Position numbers and translations under genes: made by a program. This document shows, piece by piece, positions 59,710 to 64,000 of a DNA stretch of 64,000 bases; positions within the stretch are counted from its first letter, which is position 1; each line of letters opens with the position of its first letter. Below the pieces are notes generated by a model. The model was given only the letters and a program-made list of their open reading frames with translations, was not told the DNA's origin and ran no database searches. This DNA comes from Cyanoderma ruficeps. Its lineage: Eukaryota > Chordata > Aves > Passeriformes > Timaliidae. Location of the stretch: NCBI GenBank assembly GCA_008694505.1, contig VZDJ01007747.1, positions 14,536,059-14,600,058 of the forward strand, in the 5' to 3' direction.

Positions 59710-61959
59710 TTGCCTACATGAAAGGTTGTATCAAGTTAGGTCTTGTATGGTCTGAAACGCCGCTGAATTTTTTTTTTATTTGTTTTTATGAGATCATGGA
59801 AAAGATTGTAAGATTTCTTTTTACTTAGTTGTCAATCCTTTAGAATGTGGTCAGAATGAAATAATTTTAACAAAATCAGTTGACAGTCTGCTAAAAGAGA
59901 AGACTTTGCTGTTCAGAAAACACTTACTGATTTTAAGTACTAGACCATCATTCTGTGTGGACACATTTAACTGGATATATTTAAATTACTGCTGATGGGC
60001 TGGAGGAATCCACTAAATAAATCCAGCATGATAGGCATGCACTAACAATGACTGTCATTTCACTTAAGAAAAATATGTAAGTTAGAGTAGATCCCATTGC
60101 CTTAGAGCTGAGGGAGAAGGGTTAAAAAAATGTAAGCAACCCTAAGGCTGAGCTGAAGTTTATGTTACAAGGTCTATAAACTAATCAGTGCTGCGAAGAC
60201 ACGAGCTAGAGTTGCGTGTCCTCTGTTGGAAGACTCTACTTTCTCTAAGGAATAATGTGATCACACAAGAGCTATGTGGATAGGCTTAATTTATATGGAT
60301 TGTTAAGTGTGGAGAAGATGGTGGGGAAGAGAGGCCATTAAAATGGGTTCCTGCCCTCACCTCTGCATGATGGTCATACATTCCCCCCCCTGCAAGTTTG
60401 TGGAAAAGGTGGCAGAGTGAGTGGGAGAGCCAGGTAACAGAGTTGATCCATCAGTTCAAACAGTCTCTGCACTCTTCTGATTTCAGCTAACACACTGCCT
60501 TACATTTGTGCTTCCTGCTGTTTGAAATGCTTAGCTGGGGGTGTTGCAGGGGAAGGTAAAGCTGACAATTAGCTGAGCTGTTACTCACAAGTCTGCATGG
60601 TGCTCCAGTTCCCAGATAGGTGCAGTAATCTGGGATAAAGAAAACACATTTTGTGAAAGGTGGCTGCATATTTTGTTTGGATATTGCAAACAGTGTGAAT
60701 TTCACCATGGGTTTATGTGAATGAGACTACATTTTATTACTTTTTTTACTGTCTTTCATCAAACCCAAGTCCTGGTCTGGAAAAGGGAAGGGCACAGTCC
60801 TAGACTGGTCGCCCGTAGCACAATAAATGGTGAGGAAGAGGGTGGTACTGTGCGAGTTGTGTCTGCCTCTGGGAAACTGAGATTCTTTCTCGGATCTGAT
60901 ATGCAAAGAGCTGTGAATCCCAGAATAATATTACTCATAAATTGTTCTACATTAATTTCTATTCCAATTCTGTGCAGCACATGTAAGTGAAAATCTTGGA
61001 AATAACGTTTGCTAAATCATGTGGTAAATGGTCTTGTTGATGACTGCAGAGTTGCTCTGGGGTTGGAGCTATTAAGCACTTATTATGGGAATCCAACAGG
61101 GCAAATTAAGAGAAACCTGTGTGTGTGCTTGTTATTTTAGGACTTTTATGCTTTCTTCTGAGAGACCTCATGTAGGACCCCATGACCTAAAAAGACTTGA
61201 TATCTTTTAGTCAGAGGCTAAGTCTTGAAATCTCAGTTACTGACCTATAAACAGTGGAAACAATCACCTTCAAGGGAAGGTTTAGTGTTGTTATTCTTTA
61301 ATGCTAAAAAGCTGAATATTGCTGTTAATAATACCTGTAAAATAGCTTTTTAACGTTCTGCCTAGTTGTATGTGGTATTTTCACTTATAACTGCATCTTT
61401 TTATAAATTGGTGAGGATAATTTATGTTTCATTGTAAGTAACTGCCAAGTGGGTTTCTTATTTGTTTGTAACACCATTGTAAGCATTTCTTTAATTTGAG
61501 AGTGTTCAGATGCAGTGGTTGTAACATAAATCTATACATGAGTGTTCCTTGGAAATACTATTCCAAGTATACAAAACCATTGTGCGTGGTAGAATTTGCC
61601 ATTGTAATAAATTCTATCATAAAAGAACTAATGCGTGGTATTTTTTGCAGTTTTTAACTGTTACATTTCAAGGCTTAAATGTGAACTCCATTTAAAACAA
61701 GTATTGCTCCTGTTTATAATGCTTGCTGGATACCTCCCCAGATGCAGGATTTTAGAGATTTAACAAATTTTAATGCCAGTATACGAATGTATCCTTTTAC
61801 ATAAATTTCAAATTTCACTTTGGAACAGGTGAATCATCTCTCTCGCTATTTCTTTTTCTAACTTCACCCAGCTTTCTCTGGAATATTATCTATGTGAAAA
61901 ACTGCCATAGTCTTCTAATGCCATTTTTGCCCGGATCCAGAAGCGTTTTCAGTAATATT

Positions 61960-62240
61960 AGTGAGCAGCATTACTGACAGATCTTGAGTTCCAGCTGAAT
62001 CAGTTAAGTCTTTTGATGGCATAATTATTTTGCCAGCCATCACTCTTGTAACAGTGGAACTCCCCTTTGAGGAAAAACGAGATCATTCATCTTTTGTAAG
62101 ATTCATACATGAGCTTTATCACTATAGTAATAAAATTCATTGCTTGGGTGGAAACCACAAAGGACTCATACCACTGGAAATTGTTACCACACTTACATAC
62201 ATTGCCATGTGCACAGCTAGGCTGCTATTAGAATAAGCAC
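61960..62240. promoter_or_regulatory. Candidate conserved non-coding element
   Basis: A non-repetitive stretch with several motif-like cores: CAGCTGAATCAG, GCATAATTATTTTGCC, AAAACGAGATCATTCATC and AACCACAAAGG, the last like a RUNX site (AACCACA). A 68-codon plus-strand frame crosses it without domain signs. Enhancer function is inference only. Confidence 0.22.
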
Positions 62241-62780
62241 ATCATAATGCATCTCTAAATAAACAGGGAATGTGTGTTTTGGATTAATTTATGGAGTGTT
62301 GGACAGTTTGAACAAAATAGTAAAAATACCTGAAACAATATTCTGTCCTTCCTGGTTTATATCAGATTCCTTTGGTAAGGTCACAAAACCTTTATAACCT
62401 TTTTTTCTTTTTTTTTTAACTTACTATATGCCTTTACAGCTAATATTCTAGGACCTTATGCGGTCTTCAAACAGCATTTTCCCACCATTCTTGCCAGTTC
62501 ATTTATAAGGCTCTGTAATCTGCAATTTGCATGAGCAGTGCTTTGATGGCTTCTCTGTACAATATATTCTAACCATGTATATTGACCAGTATTCACTTTT
62601 TTTTTCATTGTCATTTGTGTTTTGTTTGAAATATTATTAAAAATATCCAGAATTATTCTTATCTATGGTTACAGAATGATTTAATAATTACAGCATGTAG
62701 TATAGAGTCTGACTGACTGCATTGCCATGTAGGAATTATTTTCATTCAGTGATATTTTGGGAGGTTCCTAACACTGTGAA
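62240..62780. other. AT-rich non-coding stretch
   Basis: Nothing beyond T-rich runs (62,400-62,420) and background sequence is visible. Confidence 0.65.
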
Positions 62781-62784
62781 TGAA

Positions 62785-62965
62785 TGTGTTGGGCTGGGAG
62801 CTGTCGTAGCTTTGCTTTGGTGCATCTGCTCGCGTTGCCGCTGTGAATAATTGTCACCAAGCACAGGGCAGAGGCGTAGAGGTCGGGCAGTGGTACTGCT
62901 TTACCTGCAGCTGCCAACCTGCCCAGGTCTGCCTGCTACACAAACCACAATGTCCTCATGGCTTG
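62785..62965. promoter_or_regulatory. Local CpG-containing, GC-elevated patch
   Basis: About 180 bases have clearly higher GC and several CpGs (CTGCTCGCGTTGCCGCTGTG, GAGGCGTAGAGGTCGGGCAG) in an otherwise CpG-poor neighbourhood. It includes E-box CAGCTG and NFI-like TGCCAA close together near 62,909-62,920. It is too small to be a standard CpG island. It could be an unmethylated enhancer or a diverged GC-rich repeat. Confidence 0.35.
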
Positions 62966-64000
62966 CAAATGGCACTGCCTGTAAAGCCTCACAGTGCAGA
63001 CAGATGAAAAGAATAAGTGAAATCTAAAAAAAGCTGTGTTTAGGCTTTTTTTTTTTTACGTGGTGCCAAGCACTTTCAGTTTGTATTTAAGGAAAAAGGT
63101 GCATAGCATTTTGGAGATGGCATGCAGGGATGCCTGGTAACAACAGTATAGAACTTTCCATTCCAGAGGACTCCTGAAAGGAATTTCAGACTTCTGTTTG
63201 CAAAGGCTGCAAAAGAAAGGATGAGTGAATTGGCTGGAGCTGAAACAATTCCCTTTGTTGTGTGAGTACATAAAAAGTATTTTTTAAATGAAGATTGTTA
63301 ATGAGTCCGTTGTTGATGTATCACATTGAGCTTTTGTTGGGTTCATCTTTAAAAAAAAAAAATCAAGGCAGTTGAACACATGCATCCAACGTGCATTGAA
63401 TGCTAAAGCAAACTCAAGTCATTGACTTCTTAATGAAGAAAGTGGTGGCGGTGGGAAGCATATCAGACATTGCTTTTAATGAAATTAAGTTTGCACATAG
63501 TCCCAAGCATGCTAATATCTCTAGGTGACACCCATCTCCTAAATTCCAAGATTTCTATTATTTTAAGAGCTATAGGTATCTAAAGAGAAACAGTAAAATT
63601 AATTGTGTTCACCTTCATTTTTATCTGTTTGTTTTCCATCTGTTTCCCTTTTGGATAGAAGGTGATTTGTCAGGAAGCTGTTATCCTATAAGTGGACCTT
63701 CTACTAAGGTTTTTAAAGCATCCCTAAGATCCTAACAAGTAATGGAAAAAGGAGAAAGCTTCTATTCCTGCAGACTACAGCTGAAGAGTATTTCAGAATA
63801 TTGTGTAACAAATCACTGCAAGCTATTCTGTACAAATGATGAAACGGGATAAAATACCATATGGTGCTGCACAGTACTTCAAAGAATTATTTTAATATTT
63901 TGAATGGGCTAAAATATCACATGCAGATTTATTCAGTCTAATTGGGACTTCACAGTTGTACTGTTGTAAAGGAGAATATCTGTGCAGGCTAAGTTGTGGA
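62966..64000. other. AT-rich non-coding end of window
   Basis: No gene or recognisable repeat apart from an A12-type run at 63,351-63,362 and a T run near 63,048-63,057. The minus-strand frame at 63,056-63,271 (71 codons) has random composition. Confidence 0.6.

Larger units (their letters stand above)
57670..62000. other. AT-rich non-coding stretch
   Basis: No supported exon or recognisable transposon. Frames reach 90 codons (59,005-59,277, plus) without protein features. It holds a TA microsatellite and a 19-bp duplication, listed separately. Confidence 0.6.

Noticed and set aside
1..64000. tRNA, rRNA, CRISPR arrays, bacterial operons, or endogenous viral coding regions
   Set aside because: I scanned for conserved tRNA A/B boxes, direct-repeat arrays and retroviral motifs by eye and saw none; the sequence is plainly vertebrate non-coding DNA.

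Overview
This is a window of vertebrate nuclear DNA, almost certainly from a bird. The best evidence is four fragments of the CR1 LINE in both orientations, including a 290-bp piece at 25,650-25,940 that keeps the classic avian CR1 3' region. Interspersed repeats are otherwise sparse, the background is AT-rich and CpG-poor, and two sharply bounded CpG islands stand out. Several long A/C- or G/T-only low-complexity tracts resemble those I associate with songbird assemblies, but that finer placement is only an impression.

Layout. Positions 1-9,350 are AT-rich non-coding DNA with one CR1 scrap, a G15 run ending in a six-base N gap (5,621-5,626) and a few microsatellites. CpG island A covers about 9,360-9,835. 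Ordinary sequence with a possible upstream regulatory stretch fills 9,836-12,240. CpG island B covers about 12,256-14,030. It holds a TATA-like AT pocket, a run of GC boxes, a strong 5' splice-donor match at 13,285 and a G-quadruplex motif. From 14,100 to the end there is about 50 kb of AT-rich DNA with old CR1, MIR/L3-like and simple repeats, and no exon that I can support.

Interpretation. The simplest reading is the 5' end of a plus-strand gene with a non-coding first exon in island B and a very long first intron, with island A as an alternative or neighbouring promoter. An intergenic setting fits almost as well. I could not identify the gene, so no symbol is given. No open reading frame in the window looks like a real protein. 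The long ones lie inside the GC-rich islands, where stop codons are rare. The longest outside them (150 codons) is about what chance gives in 64 kb read in six frames.

I found no new genetic system. The observations most worth checking are the promoter architecture of island B, two same-direction CTCF-like motifs near 37.8-38.0 kb, a pair of mutually exclusive hairpins beside a CR1 tail at 23.09-23.14 kb, a 208-bp nearly G-free A/C tract, and several stretches that look like conserved non-coding elements but need alignment to prove.
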